A stretch of DNA of 8,164 bases from a bacterium (GTDB taxonomy: Bacteria > Krumholzibacteriota > Krumholzibacteriia > Krumholzibacteriales > Krumholzibacteriaceae), in contig JAFNGP010000066.1 of assembly GCA_017885175.1 (NCBI GenBank), positions 1-8,164 of the forward strand, given 5' to 3'. Of the stretch, positions 1 to 6,789 are shown in pieces. The notes under the pieces were generated by a model. It ran no database searches. It was given only the letters and a program-made list of their open reading frames with translations, and was not told the origin of the DNA. Made by a program: the position numbers and the translations under genes. The first letter of the stretch is position 1; each line of letters begins with the position of its first letter.

Positions 1-892
1 GCGGCTCGATGATCGCGGCCAGGATTTGCGTGCGCACCTCGCGCGCCTCGCGTTCCCCGATCCCGGGGACCATGATCGTTTCCTCGTCGTTCGCGAGGGA
101 GGCGAGCGCCACGCCGTGGGTGATCTTGAGATCCTCCGCGACCGCGCCGTTGGTCCGGAGCCCCACGGCGAGATCGTTCGTGACGTTGGCGCCGCCCGCT
201 CCGACAACGCCGCTCGCGCGCACCGTGCCGCCGTGATACAGGGCGTAGTTGGTGATGCCGCCGCCCACGTCGACGAGGAGACAGCCGAGGTTCATCTCGT
301 CCCTCGTGAGTACGGCGCGCGCCGCCGCGAACGGGTCGAAGATCATATCCACGATCTCGAGCCCGATCTTCTTCGACACCTTGAGCATGTTCTCGAGCGA
401 CATGCCGAGCGCCGTGACGATATGCACCTCGGCTTCGAGCCGCGCTCCCGACATGCCGATGGGATCGCGGATGCCCGCCTGGTTGTCGACGACGAAGTCC
501 TGGGGCATCGAATGCACGATCTCCCTGTCGAAGGGGAGCGTGATGCCCCGCGCGGCCTCGGTGACCTTGTCAACGTCCCGCTCGGTCACCTCGCGGCGCG
601 CGGCCGGGATCGCGATGACGCCGCGGCTGTTGAAGCTCCGTATGTGCGGACCCGAGATCGCCGCGCAAACGCCCCGGATCTCGACGCCCGCCATCCGCTC
701 CGCCTGCGCCACCGCCGCGCGGACGCTGTCAGCGGCCTCGTCCATGTTGACGACGACCCCCTTCTTGATTCCTTCCGCGCGCGCCGATCCGGCGCCGATG
801 ATGCGCGTCTCTCCCTCCGACGTGAATTCGCCTATGAGAACGGCCACTTTCGTCGTGCCTACATCGAGACCTACTACGAACTCGGAGGACAT
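1..892 (-). CDS. ftsA: Cell division protein FtsA, N-terminal 297 residues (3' end outside window)
   Basis: FtsA is an actin-like ATPase that tethers FtsZ to the inner membrane and recruits later divisome proteins. The frame is open from ATG at 892 to the window edge. The expected length is about 410-420 residues, so the C-terminal part of the actin fold and the membrane-binding amphipathic helix are missing. The phosphate-1 loop is GLDVGTTKV (residues 8-16). The FtsA-specific 1C domain covers roughly residues 85-165, with VHSMPQDFVVD (126-136) and GMSGARLEAEVH (147-158). The phosphate-2 loop is DVGGGITNYALY (208-219), followed by TNDLAVGLRT (238-247). I213 and N215 stand where the family usually has GGGTTD or GGGTMD, which is unusual. 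The start is supported by GGGGTGAG at 909-902, nine bases upstream. It lies 29 bases after the ftsQ stop, in the usual ftsQ-ftsA order. A prophage or MreB-type actin is excluded by the 1C domain. Confidence 0.97.
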   Translation of the reverse strand, partial: MSSEFVVGLDVGTTKVAVLIGEFTSEGETRIIGAGSARAEGIKKGVVVNMDEAADSVRAAVAQAERMAGVEIRGVCAAISGPHIRSFNSRGVIAIPAARREVTERDVDKVTEAARGITLPFDREIVHSMPQDFVVDNQAGIRDPIGMSGARLEAEVHIVTALGMSLENMLKVSKKIGLEIVDMIFDPFAAARAVLTRDEMNLGCLLVDVGGGITNYALYHGGTVRASGVVGAGGANVTNDLAVGLRTNGAVAEDLKITHGVALASLANDEETIMVPGIGEREAREVRTQILAAIIEP

Positions 893-921
893 ATTTCTGG
901 TCTCACCCCGCTTCCATGATT

Positions 922-1671
922 TCAGCGTACAACCACCTGACGGTCAAAACGCAGATCGATGACCGACGGAAATCGTTCGCGGTCGTTCAGGATACCGACC
1001 ACCGTTTGCAGCTTGCGGACCCTGCTCTCGTATTGGTCCCGGCCGAGCCTCACGAGGGTCCCCGTTCCCATCCAGACGAGGTCGATGTCTTCCCCGGATA
1101 CGTGGATCTCGCTCAATTGCTTCGCCGGCGACAACCCGAGCTTCTTGAAGAGCTCGAGAATCTCCACCGCGCACTCGATGCTCCGCGCCCCCGAGCGTTT
1201 GCCGATATCCTGCGCGCCGATGCCCGTGATGACCGGAAGGTCCACGTCTCCCTTTCCGGCACGCCGCGGTATGATCACTCCTTCACCGTCGACTTCGAGA
1301 ATATCCCCCGCGACGAGGAGCGCGACCGGTTCGCGCTTCACCACGCGGCACTCGACCGCGTGCCAGGGACGGCGCTCGAACACCGCATCCCGCACCTCGG
1401 GAAACGCGAGAAGCGCTTCGCGGGCGTCCGAGAACGTAACCGTCACGAGATTTCTCCCGACGAGGCTCGCCCGGATACGTTTCAGGGAATCCTGCGGGAT
1501 GGTGCCGCCGCCGAAGAACTGCACGTCGGTGATGATGAATATACCCGACCAGAGCGCGACGCCCGCTGCCGCGGCGACGGCGCCCGCGGCGAGCACGAAC
1601 CATGCACGGGAGACTCTGCGCCTATGCGACGCCTCCCGCGATGCCATGCCGGTGGAGTCCCAGTACCTCAT
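922..1671 (-). CDS. ftsQ: Cell division protein FtsQ (DivIB family), 249 aa
   Basis: FtsQ is a bitopic inner-membrane scaffold that links early divisome proteins to FtsB/FtsL and the septal synthase. It has a short basic cytoplasmic tail (HRRRVSR, residues 16-22) and one membrane helix at about 24-47. A POTRA domain at about 48-117 contains the FPEVRDAVFERRPW segment (90-103). A FtsQ/DivIB C-terminal domain follows and ends in IDLRFDRQVVVR (238-249), close to the usual DLRY...VVR ending. Length is normal to slightly short. The ATG at 1671 overlaps the murC stop as ATGA. Upstream lies GGGGAGGAG (1683-1675), a strong but close ribosome site with only three bases to the ATG. An in-frame ATG at 1647 (Met9) has no comparable site. 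FtsQ sequences diverge fast, so the call rests on architecture, C-terminus and position between murC and ftsA. Confidence 0.93.
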   Translation of the reverse strand: MRYWDSTGMASREASHRRRVSRAWFVLAAGAVAAAAGVALWSGIFIITDVQFFGGGTIPQDSLKRIRASLVGRNLVTVTFSDAREALLAFPEVRDAVFERRPWHAVECRVVKREPVALLVAGDILEVDGEGVIIPRRAGKGDVDLPVITGIGAQDIGKRSGARSIECAVEILELFKKLGLSPAKQLSEIHVSGEDIDLVWMGTGTLVRLGRDQYESRVRKLQTVVGILNDRERFPSVIDLRFDRQVVVR

Positions 1672-3050
1672 CTTCTCCTCCCCGCTTCCTTCTCGGCGAG
1701 GAGCTCCTCACCGAGTTTGTAGATGTTCCCCGCGCCGAGGGTGATGACGACGTCCCCCGGACGAACGCTCTCGCGCACGGTGGCTTTCAGATCGTCCCAA
1801 CCGGGCACGTAGCTGACCCGGGGCTTTCCCTCGCGCATCACCGCGTGGTAGATGAGCTCCCCCGTGACTCCCTTGATCGGCCGCTCGCCCGCCGGATAGA
1901 TCTCCGTGACGAAGAGCTCGTCCGCGTCGCGGAACGCCGCGCCGAATTTCTCGTGAAGATCCCTCGTCCGCGAGTACCGGTGCGGCTGGAATACGACGAC
2001 GATCCGCCGCTTGAAGGCGTCGCGCGCGGTCCGTACCGTCGCGGCGATCTCGGTCGGATGGTGGCCGTAGTCGTCCACGAAAAGGACGCCGTCTCGCTCG
2101 CCCTTGATCTCGAATCGGCGGGCGACCCCCTCGAATCCGGCGAAGGCGTTCCGGAGGTGGCGGGGCGCGATATCGATCTCCTCGGCGAGCGCGCACACGC
2201 TCAGGGCGTTGAGCGCGTTGTGGAAGCCGGGAACGCGGAGGTGAAGCCGCCCGCGGCGCTTCCCCTTCACCGTGTACGCGAAACGGCTGCCCGACGCGCC
2301 GGATTCGAGAAGCTCGCCGCGCACGTCGGCGCCGGCGTCGAACCCGTACGTCACGATCCGGCGCTCGATGCGCGGGATAATCGTCCTCACCTTCGGGTCG
2401 TCGAGGCAGCAGATGATCGCGCCATAGAACGGTATGCAGCGCGAGAATTCGACGAAGGCGTCGTAGATGGCGTCGAGACTGCCGTAGAAATCGAGGTGCT
2501 CGGCGTCGATATTGGTGATGATGCCGAACACCGGCGTCAGATGCACAAAGCTCCCGTCGCTCTCGTCCGCCTCCGCGACGAGAAGCTCGCCCTGGCCGAG
2601 CCGGACGTTCGTCTTGAGGCTCTTCACGCGGCCGCCGACGACGATCGTCGGATCGCAGCCGGCCTCCTGGAGTACGGCGCCGACGAGCGACGTCGTCGTT
2701 GTCTTCCCGTGGGCGCCCGCGACCGCGATCCCGGTGCGGAACCGCATGAGCTCCCCGAGCATCGCGGCGCGCGGGATGCCGGGGATTCCCTTCGCGCGCG
2801 CCGCGACGACCTCGGGATTGCCCGCGGCGATTGCCGAGGAGACGACGACGACGTCGCACCCGGAAGCGTTCTTCGCGGCGTGGCCGATCCGTATCCTCGC
2901 TCCTCGCGCCGCGAGCCGCTCGGTCGCCGCGCTCTTTTCGAGATCGGAACCGCTCACCGTGAAGCCGAGATTGAGGAGGATCTCGGCGATGCCGCTCATC
3001 CCGACGCCCCCGATCCCGACGAAATGAATATGCCTCGTTTTTCCAAGCAT
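1668..3050 (-). CDS. murC: UDP-N-acetylmuramate--L-alanine ligase MurC, 460 aa
   Basis: MurC is a cytoplasmic ATP-dependent ligase that adds L-Ala to UDP-MurNAc, the first residue of the stem peptide. All three Mur ligase domains are present. The N-terminal UDP-binding loop is FVGIGGVGMSG (residues 10-20). The ATP P-loop is GAHGKTTTT (112-120), followed by EADESDGSF (160-168) and NIDAEHLDFYG (180-190). The hinge region has GFHNALNA (275-282). The C-terminal domain has RRFE (311-314), DDYGHHPTEI (326-335) and FQPHRYSRT (354-362), all typical of MurC. The 460-residue length is normal. The chosen start, ATG 3050, begins MLGKTRHIHFVG, as many family members do, and has GGGGGAG at 3064-3058 with a seven-base spacer. 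A second candidate start at 3101 would add 17 residues and overlap the murG stop. The stop overlaps the ftsQ start by four bases. Mpl, a related recycling ligase, is unlikely inside a dcw operon. Confidence 0.97.
   Translation of the reverse strand: MLGKTRHIHFVGIGGVGMSGIAEILLNLGFTVSGSDLEKSAATERLAARGARIRIGHAAKNASGCDVVVVSSAIAAGNPEVVAARAKGIPGIPRAAMLGELMRFRTGIAVAGAHGKTTTTSLVGAVLQEAGCDPTIVVGGRVKSLKTNVRLGQGELLVAEADESDGSFVHLTPVFGIITNIDAEHLDFYGSLDAIYDAFVEFSRCIPFYGAIICCLDDPKVRTIIPRIERRIVTYGFDAGADVRGELLESGASGSRFAYTVKGKRRGRLHLRVPGFHNALNALSVCALAEEIDIAPRHLRNAFAGFEGVARRFEIKGERDGVLFVDDYGHHPTEIAATVRTARDAFKRRIVVVFQPHRYSRTRDLHEKFGAAFRDADELFVTEIYPAGERPIKGVTGELIYHAVMREGKPRVSYVPGWDDLKATVRESVRPGDVVITLGAGNIYKLGEELLAEKEAGRRR
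1675..1683 (-). promoter_or_regulatory. Ribosome binding site of ftsQ inside the end of murC
   Basis: GGGGAGGAG on the minus strand lies within the last codons of murC. Only AAG separates it from the ATG at 1671. The GGGGAGG core gives a five-base spacer, which is still short. Together with the ATGA overlap it suggests that ftsQ is translated by ribosomes finishing murC. Confidence 0.6.
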
Positions 3051-3057
3051 TCCGTTT

Positions 3058-3074
3058 CTCCCCCGTCCTCTCCT
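3058..3074 (-). promoter_or_regulatory. Purine-rich ribosome binding region of the chosen murC start
   Basis: The minus strand carries AGGAGAGG (3074-3067) and then GGGGGAG (3064-3058), the second seven bases before ATG 3050. The density of SD-like purines just before the family-conserved MLGKTRHIHFVG start is the main sequence argument for starting murC at 3050. Confidence 0.6.
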
Positions 3075-3097
3075 GAGCCCGTGCGGCCGATCCTTGT

Positions 3098-4201
3098 TCA
3101 TGCCCCCGCGCTCCTTCCCGCCGAGGCGACCGCGAGCACGTCGACGGCGATGCGCGCCGCGGCGTCTTTCCGCGCCAAACGCTCGAGCGCGCTCCTCATC
3201 GCGGCGAGCCTCGCGGGATCCGCGAGAAGCGGGTCGAGGACGGCGGCGAGCGTGTCCTTGTTCAGGTCCGAATCCCGTATGACGATCGCCCCGCCCGCTT
3301 CCGCGAGGAACGAGGCGTTGTATGACTGATGATCGTCCGCGGCGTGCGGATACGGAACGAGAATGGAAGGAACCGCCGCCGCGGAGAGCTCCGAAACGGT
3401 GAGCGCTCCGGCGCGCGCGAGACAAACGGTCGCCGCCGCGTATGCGCGATGCATCGCCTCGAAATACGCCCTCGCGCAGACGCGGTTCGACAGGGCCCCG
3501 AGCCTCTCCCGCATCCATGCGTAGTCCTGCTCTCCTGTCTGAATGACGGCCCGCGCGTCGGGACGGTCGAGAAGGTACTCGGCGGCGGCGCGATTGAGCG
3601 TGCGCGCCCCCTGGCTTCCGCCGAAGACGAGGAGCACCGGGCCCTCGCCCTCGATGCCGAACTCCTTGCGGAGGTCCACCGGTCCGGGCGAGACGATCTC
3701 CGCGCGAAGCGGGTTTCCCGTCACGACGAGACCCCGGTGATTTCCGAAATACCCGGACGCCTTCTCGAATCCGAGGTAGATCCTGCGCGCGTGCCGCGCG
3801 AGGAGCCGGTTCGTGAGCCCCGGAATCGAGTTCTGCTCCTGTATGACGATCTTTATGCGCAGGCACGACGCGGCGAGAACGACGGCCGCGCTCGCGTACC
3901 CGCCCGACCCGTACACGACATCCGGTTTGTACCACCGGAGCAGGGAAAGCGATTGAAAGAAACCGACCGCGATGCTCGCGGCGCTGCGGATTCTCGCCGC
4001 CGCGCCCTTCCCCCGCACTCCCCTGGCCGAAATGTAGCGGATCTCGTAGCCGGCCGCGGAAACGAGCCTGCCCTCGAGCCCGGAACGCGTGCCGACAAAG
4101 AGCGTTTCGAGACCGCTCGCCCGGGCGCGAAGCTCGTCGGCGACGGCGAGAGCGGGCAGGATGTGCCCTCCCGTTCCACCCGCCGCAAAGACGATCCTCA
4201 T
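3098..4201 (-). CDS. murG: MurG, UDP-GlcNAc:lipid I GlcNAc transferase, 367 aa
   Basis: MurG is a GT28-family (GT-B fold) enzyme on the inner face of the cytoplasmic membrane. It transfers GlcNAc from UDP-GlcNAc to lipid I, giving lipid II. The N-domain glycine loop is AAGGTGGHILPALA (residues 6-19). A second glycine motif is YGSGGYAS (97-104), followed by QEQNSIPG (121-128). The C-domain has VFGGSQGA (192-199), the donor-binding ARAGALTVSEL (262-272) and PHAADDHQSYNA (285-296), the equivalent of the family H...DQ...NA motif. A hydrophobic and basic patch around residues 68-92 fits the membrane-contact surface known from E. coli MurG. Length is normal. The ATG at 4201 has AAAGGAA at 4214-4208, six bases away, and follows the ftsW stop by 28 bases. 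The GC-rich, alanine-rich C-terminal tail ends at a TGA that could be shared as ATGA with an alternative murC start. Confidence 0.98.
   Translation of the reverse strand: MRIVFAAGGTGGHILPALAVADELRARASGLETLFVGTRSGLEGRLVSAAGYEIRYISARGVRGKGAAARIRSAASIAVGFFQSLSLLRWYKPDVVYGSGGYASAAVVLAASCLRIKIVIQEQNSIPGLTNRLLARHARRIYLGFEKASGYFGNHRGLVVTGNPLRAEIVSPGPVDLRKEFGIEGEGPVLLVFGGSQGARTLNRAAAEYLLDRPDARAVIQTGEQDYAWMRERLGALSNRVCARAYFEAMHRAYAAATVCLARAGALTVSELSAAAVPSILVPYPHAADDHQSYNASFLAEAGGAIVIRDSDLNKDTLAAVLDPLLADPARLAAMRSALERLARKDAAARIAVDVLAVASAGRSAGA
3111..3116 (-). promoter_or_regulatory. Candidate ribosome binding site for an alternative murC start at 3101
   Basis: AAGGAG on the minus strand, nine bases before an ATG at 3101 that overlaps the murG stop (ATGA). 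It would give MurC an extra basic N-terminus, MNKDRPHGLRRGRGRNG. The added codons include AGG, AGA and GGA, which are uncommon in the rest of the window, so the site may be active for re-initiation or may be chance inside murG. Confidence 0.4.
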
Positions 4202-4229
4202 AGCCCGTTCCTTTCTTTCTCTTCCGCCG

Positions 4230-5417
4230 CTACACGCGCTTTGCGTATACGCTTTTCGCCCCGCGCCGAAAACCGAACAAACCGGCGCCCGATTTCCGCT
4301 CCCTGCCCTCGTACGAGATATTCGTGAGAATGCCGATCGCGGCCAGAGACGCGACGAGCGAGGAACCGCCGTAGCTGATGAACGGCAGCGGCAACCCCGC
4401 CGTCGGTATGACCCCCGTCGCCATCGCGATGTTTATCATCGCGGACATGAAGACGAGAAGCCCCGTCCCCAGCGCGAGGACGTACCCGAACGAGTCGGGA
4501 GCGCGCAGCGCGGTCCGCACGGCGCGCCGGAGAATGAATACGAAAACGAGAAGCACGACGATCGTTCCGATGAGACCGAGCTCCTCGCCGATGATCGAAT
4601 AGATGAAATCGGTGTGCGCGTCCGGCAGAAAGCGGTATTTCTGATGTCCCCTGCCCGGTCCGGCTCCGAATATCGAGCCCGTTCCGAGCGCGATGAGCGA
4701 CTGCTCGATCTGGAAATTAGCCGCGCTTCCGTCCCCTCCCTTGATGTATGTCGTGATCCGCGTGATCACTTTCGACACGTGCAGGAGAAACGGCGTCGCC
4801 GCCACGAGCGCCGCGCAACCGAACACGACGAGGTGCTTGATCCGGCATCCCGCGACGAAGAGAATGGCGAAGGTGAGCATCATGATAAGAACCGCGTTCG
4901 ATATGCTCGGCTGAAGCGCCACCATGACCGCCATGCCGGCGCCCGTTCCGGCGAGGGGGAGAAATCCCTTTTTGAAATCCCTGATGCGGTCCCCCCATTC
5001 CGAGATCTTCGCGGCGAGAAATACGACGAGCGCGATCTTCGCGGCCTCCACCGGCTGGAAATCGAAATTCGCGACGTAGATCGAACGGCTCGAACCGCGT
5101 ATCTTGGTCCCGACGACGAGGACCGCGAGGAGCAGCACGAACGCCGCGATGAGCAGCTTGAAAGCGTATTTCTGGTAGATGCGGTACGGCACCTTCATGA
5201 GCACGGCCATGACGAAGAATCCGATCCCGGCGAGCGTGAGCTGTCTGAAGAAGAAGAAGAAATGGGGGCCGCTCGCGCGCTGGAGCTTGACCATCTGGCC
5301 GGCGGAGGCGATCATGATGAGCCCGAGCACGACGAGCGCGACCGTCGCGAGCACGAGCTTGAGGTCGCACCTGCCCCGGTCCGCGAGACTCGCTATCTCT
5401 GGAGCGCCTTCACGCAT
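4230..5417 (-). CDS. ftsW: Septal peptidoglycan polymerase FtsW (SEDS family), 395 aa
   Basis: FtsW polymerises lipid II glycan strands at the septum, working with a class B PBP (FtsI). About ten membrane helices are visible, for example near residues 19-38, 57-75, 85-103, 172-190, 274-296, 308-332 and 345-366. Family motifs include QSLIALGTGSIFGAGPG (239-255), LPDAHTDFIY (264-273) with the likely catalytic Asp270, IGEELGLIG (276-284), and LPLPFISYGGSS (342-353). Two segments are divergent. FQPVEAAK (120-127) replaces the usual FQPSELAK and lacks a Trp in the preceding loop. LQPSISNAVLI (168-178) stands where QPDxGT is common. The ATG at 5417 lies inside the end of murD, a 25-base overlap, and has a strong SD at 5436-5426. 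No later ATG would keep the first helix. Position between murD and murG favours FtsW over RodA. Confidence 0.95.
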   Translation of the reverse strand: MREGAPEIASLADRGRCDLKLVLATVALVVLGLIMIASAGQMVKLQRASGPHFFFFFRQLTLAGIGFFVMAVLMKVPYRIYQKYAFKLLIAAFVLLLAVLVVGTKIRGSSRSIYVANFDFQPVEAAKIALVVFLAAKISEWGDRIRDFKKGFLPLAGTGAGMAVMVALQPSISNAVLIMMLTFAILFVAGCRIKHLVVFGCAALVAATPFLLHVSKVITRITTYIKGGDGSAANFQIEQSLIALGTGSIFGAGPGRGHQKYRFLPDAHTDFIYSIIGEELGLIGTIVVLLVFVFILRRAVRTALRAPDSFGYVLALGTGLLVFMSAMINIAMATGVIPTAGLPLPFISYGGSSLVASLAAIGILTNISYEGRERKSGAGLFGFRRGAKSVYAKRV

Positions 5418-6751
5418 TCCGCAAACACCTCTCCTCGATGTTCGAAATTTCTGAACATATCGAAGCTCGCGCACGCGGGCGACAGGAGCACGAGCTCGCC
5501 CGTCTGCGCCGTGCGCGCCGCGGTCTCGACCGCGTCCTGCATCGTCGCCGCGCGCGCGATCGGCACGACCGATCCGAGCGCTTCCTCGATGAGCGGCGCC
5601 GCCTCGCCGATCGTGACGATCGCCTTCACCCGGCCGAGCACGGGGATGAGCTTCGTGAAATCCCCGCCCTTGTCGTGCCCGCCCGCGATGAGGACCGTCG
5701 GCCGATCGAGCCCCTTGAGCGACATCATCGTCGCCTCGACGTTCGTGCCCTTCGAATCGTTGTAGTAGGTTACCCCTCGCACGACCGCGACCTTCTCCAT
5801 CCGGTGCGGAAGCCCGGCGAATTCCGACAACGCCTTCCGGCATGCGGACGCGCTCACGTCGAAGGGCGCGAGCGCGGCGACCGCGGCCAGCGCGTTCTCC
5901 ACGTTGTGCACGCCGATGACTCCGAGCTCGCTCCGCTCGAGAAAGACCTCGCGCGTTCCGCCGCTCTCGCGAACGAGCCGCGAGCCTCCGTCGAGATACA
6001 CGCCCCCGTCGACCGGTCCGGCGGACGAGAACGGGATCGACCTCCCCGCGAAGCGGCCCGCGATCGCGGCGCAGCGGCGGTCGAGGGCGTTGTAGAAATA
6101 CGAGTCCTTCGCGCCGCAGTTCTCGACGATCCGCTCCTTGAACCGGTAATAATCCTCGACGTCGTGGTACCGGTCGAGATGGTCCGGGGTAAGGTTGAGG
6201 ATGCCCGCGACCTCCGGGTGAAACGCCGATATCGTCTCGAGCTGGAAGCTCGATATCTCGAGAACGAAGAAATCCTCGGGCCCGAGGTCTTTCGCGACCG
6301 ACGAGAAGGGCAGCCCCACGTTGCCGCAAACGATCGCGCGACGGCCCGCGGCCTTCAGCAGCTCGCCGATCATCGTGACGGTCGTCGATTTGCCGTTCGT
6401 GCCCGTCACGCCGATGAGCCGCGCGCGCGCGAAACGCGAAGCGACCTCGAGCTCGCTCGCGAGCGCGACGCCCCGCGAGCGCGCCGCGAGCATGAGCGGA
6501 TGATCGATCGCGACGCCGGGGCTCACGACGACCTCGTCGACACGATCGAGGAGCGTCTCGTCGAAGGCGCCGCGATGAAGATCCGCTCCCGCGAGCTCGG
6601 ACGGAATCTCCACCGCGGCGTTTTCGTCGGCGCCGATCACCGTTGCGCCCTCGGCGCGCAGGAGGCGCATCGCCGCGACGCCGCTCCGCGCGAGGCCGAG
6701 GACGAGCACCCGCTTGCCGTTATAGTCGATTCGCTGCTTCATATTCGCCAT
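5393..6751 (-). CDS. murD: UDP-N-acetylmuramoyl-L-alanine--D-glutamate ligase MurD, 452 aa
   Basis: MurD is a cytoplasmic ATP-dependent ligase that adds D-Glu to UDP-MurNAc-L-Ala. The N-terminal Rossmann-like domain has VLVLGLARSG (residues 15-24) and VVVSPGV (74-80). The central domain has the P-loop GVTGTNGKST (114-123), LEISSFQLE (164-172) and NLTPDHLDRY (186-195). Then come VHNVENALAA (281-290) and GLPHRME (313-319). The C-terminal domain has NDSKGTN (331-337), AGGHDKG (356-362) and LSPACASFDMF (423-433), the standard MurD ending. Length is normal. The start is uncertain by three residues. ATG 6751 and ATG 6742 (MANMKQ or MKQ) are both in frame and neither has a strong SD, only GGGA-type purine runs upstream. 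The gene follows mraY by 38 bases, and its last 25 bases overlap ftsW and carry part of the region driving ftsW translation. Confidence 0.97.
   Translation of the reverse strand: MANMKQRIDYNGKRVLVLGLARSGVAAMRLLRAEGATVIGADENAAVEIPSELAGADLHRGAFDETLLDRVDEVVVSPGVAIDHPLMLAARSRGVALASELEVASRFARARLIGVTGTNGKSTTVTMIGELLKAAGRRAIVCGNVGLPFSSVAKDLGPEDFFVLEISSFQLETISAFHPEVAGILNLTPDHLDRYHDVEDYYRFKERIVENCGAKDSYFYNALDRRCAAIAGRFAGRSIPFSSAGPVDGGVYLDGGSRLVRESGGTREVFLERSELGVIGVHNVENALAAVAALAPFDVSASACRKALSEFAGLPHRMEKVAVVRGVTYYNDSKGTNVEATMMSLKGLDRPTVLIAGGHDKGGDFTKLIPVLGRVKAIVTIGEAAPLIEEALGSVVPIARAATMQDAVETAARTAQTGELVLLSPACASFDMFRNFEHRGEVFAECVKALQR
5426..5436 (-). promoter_or_regulatory. Ribosome binding site of ftsW inside murD
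   Basis: The minus strand reads GAGGAGAGGTG here, eight bases before the ftsW ATG at 5417. It is coding sequence for the last residues of MurD (FEHRGEVF region). It is the strongest Shine-Dalgarno match near the ftsW start, and it supports the overlapping start over any downstream alternative. Confidence 0.75.
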
Positions 6752-6789
6752 ATCCCGTTTCCCGTTCGACGCGGCCGGCCCCTTGCGCG

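Noticed and set aside
26..962. Overlapping plus-strand open frames antisense to ftsA
   Set aside because: FtsA loops and the 1C domain are intact on the minus strand. The plus-strand products show no domain.
1602..3329. A 575-codon open frame on the plus strand, antisense to murC and the end of murG
   Set aside because: The product is a run of Arg, Asp, Glu and Ala with no recognisable domain. It is explained by GC-rich third positions of the real genes on the other strand.
3051..3935. A 295-residue upstream extension of the murC frame through murG
   Set aside because: The extension is Arg/Gly-rich, out of frame with MurG and without motifs. MurC homology begins only at about 3050. The frame is open by base composition, not a fusion.
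4202..4229. A possible internal promoter or terminator in the ftsW-murG gap
   Set aside because: The 28 bases hold an SD for murG but no -10/-35 pair or stem-loop with a T run. The other gaps (29 and 38 bases) look the same.
4089..5765. A 558-codon plus-strand open frame antisense to ftsW
   Set aside because: It has low-complexity charged composition and no motif, and it lies opposite a clear ten-helix SEDS protein. It is a shadow frame.
5418..6329. An upstream extension of the ftsW frame through murD
   Set aside because: It is a low-complexity arginine-rich translation of the wrong frame of murD. The true start at 5417 has a good SD and begins just before the first membrane helix.
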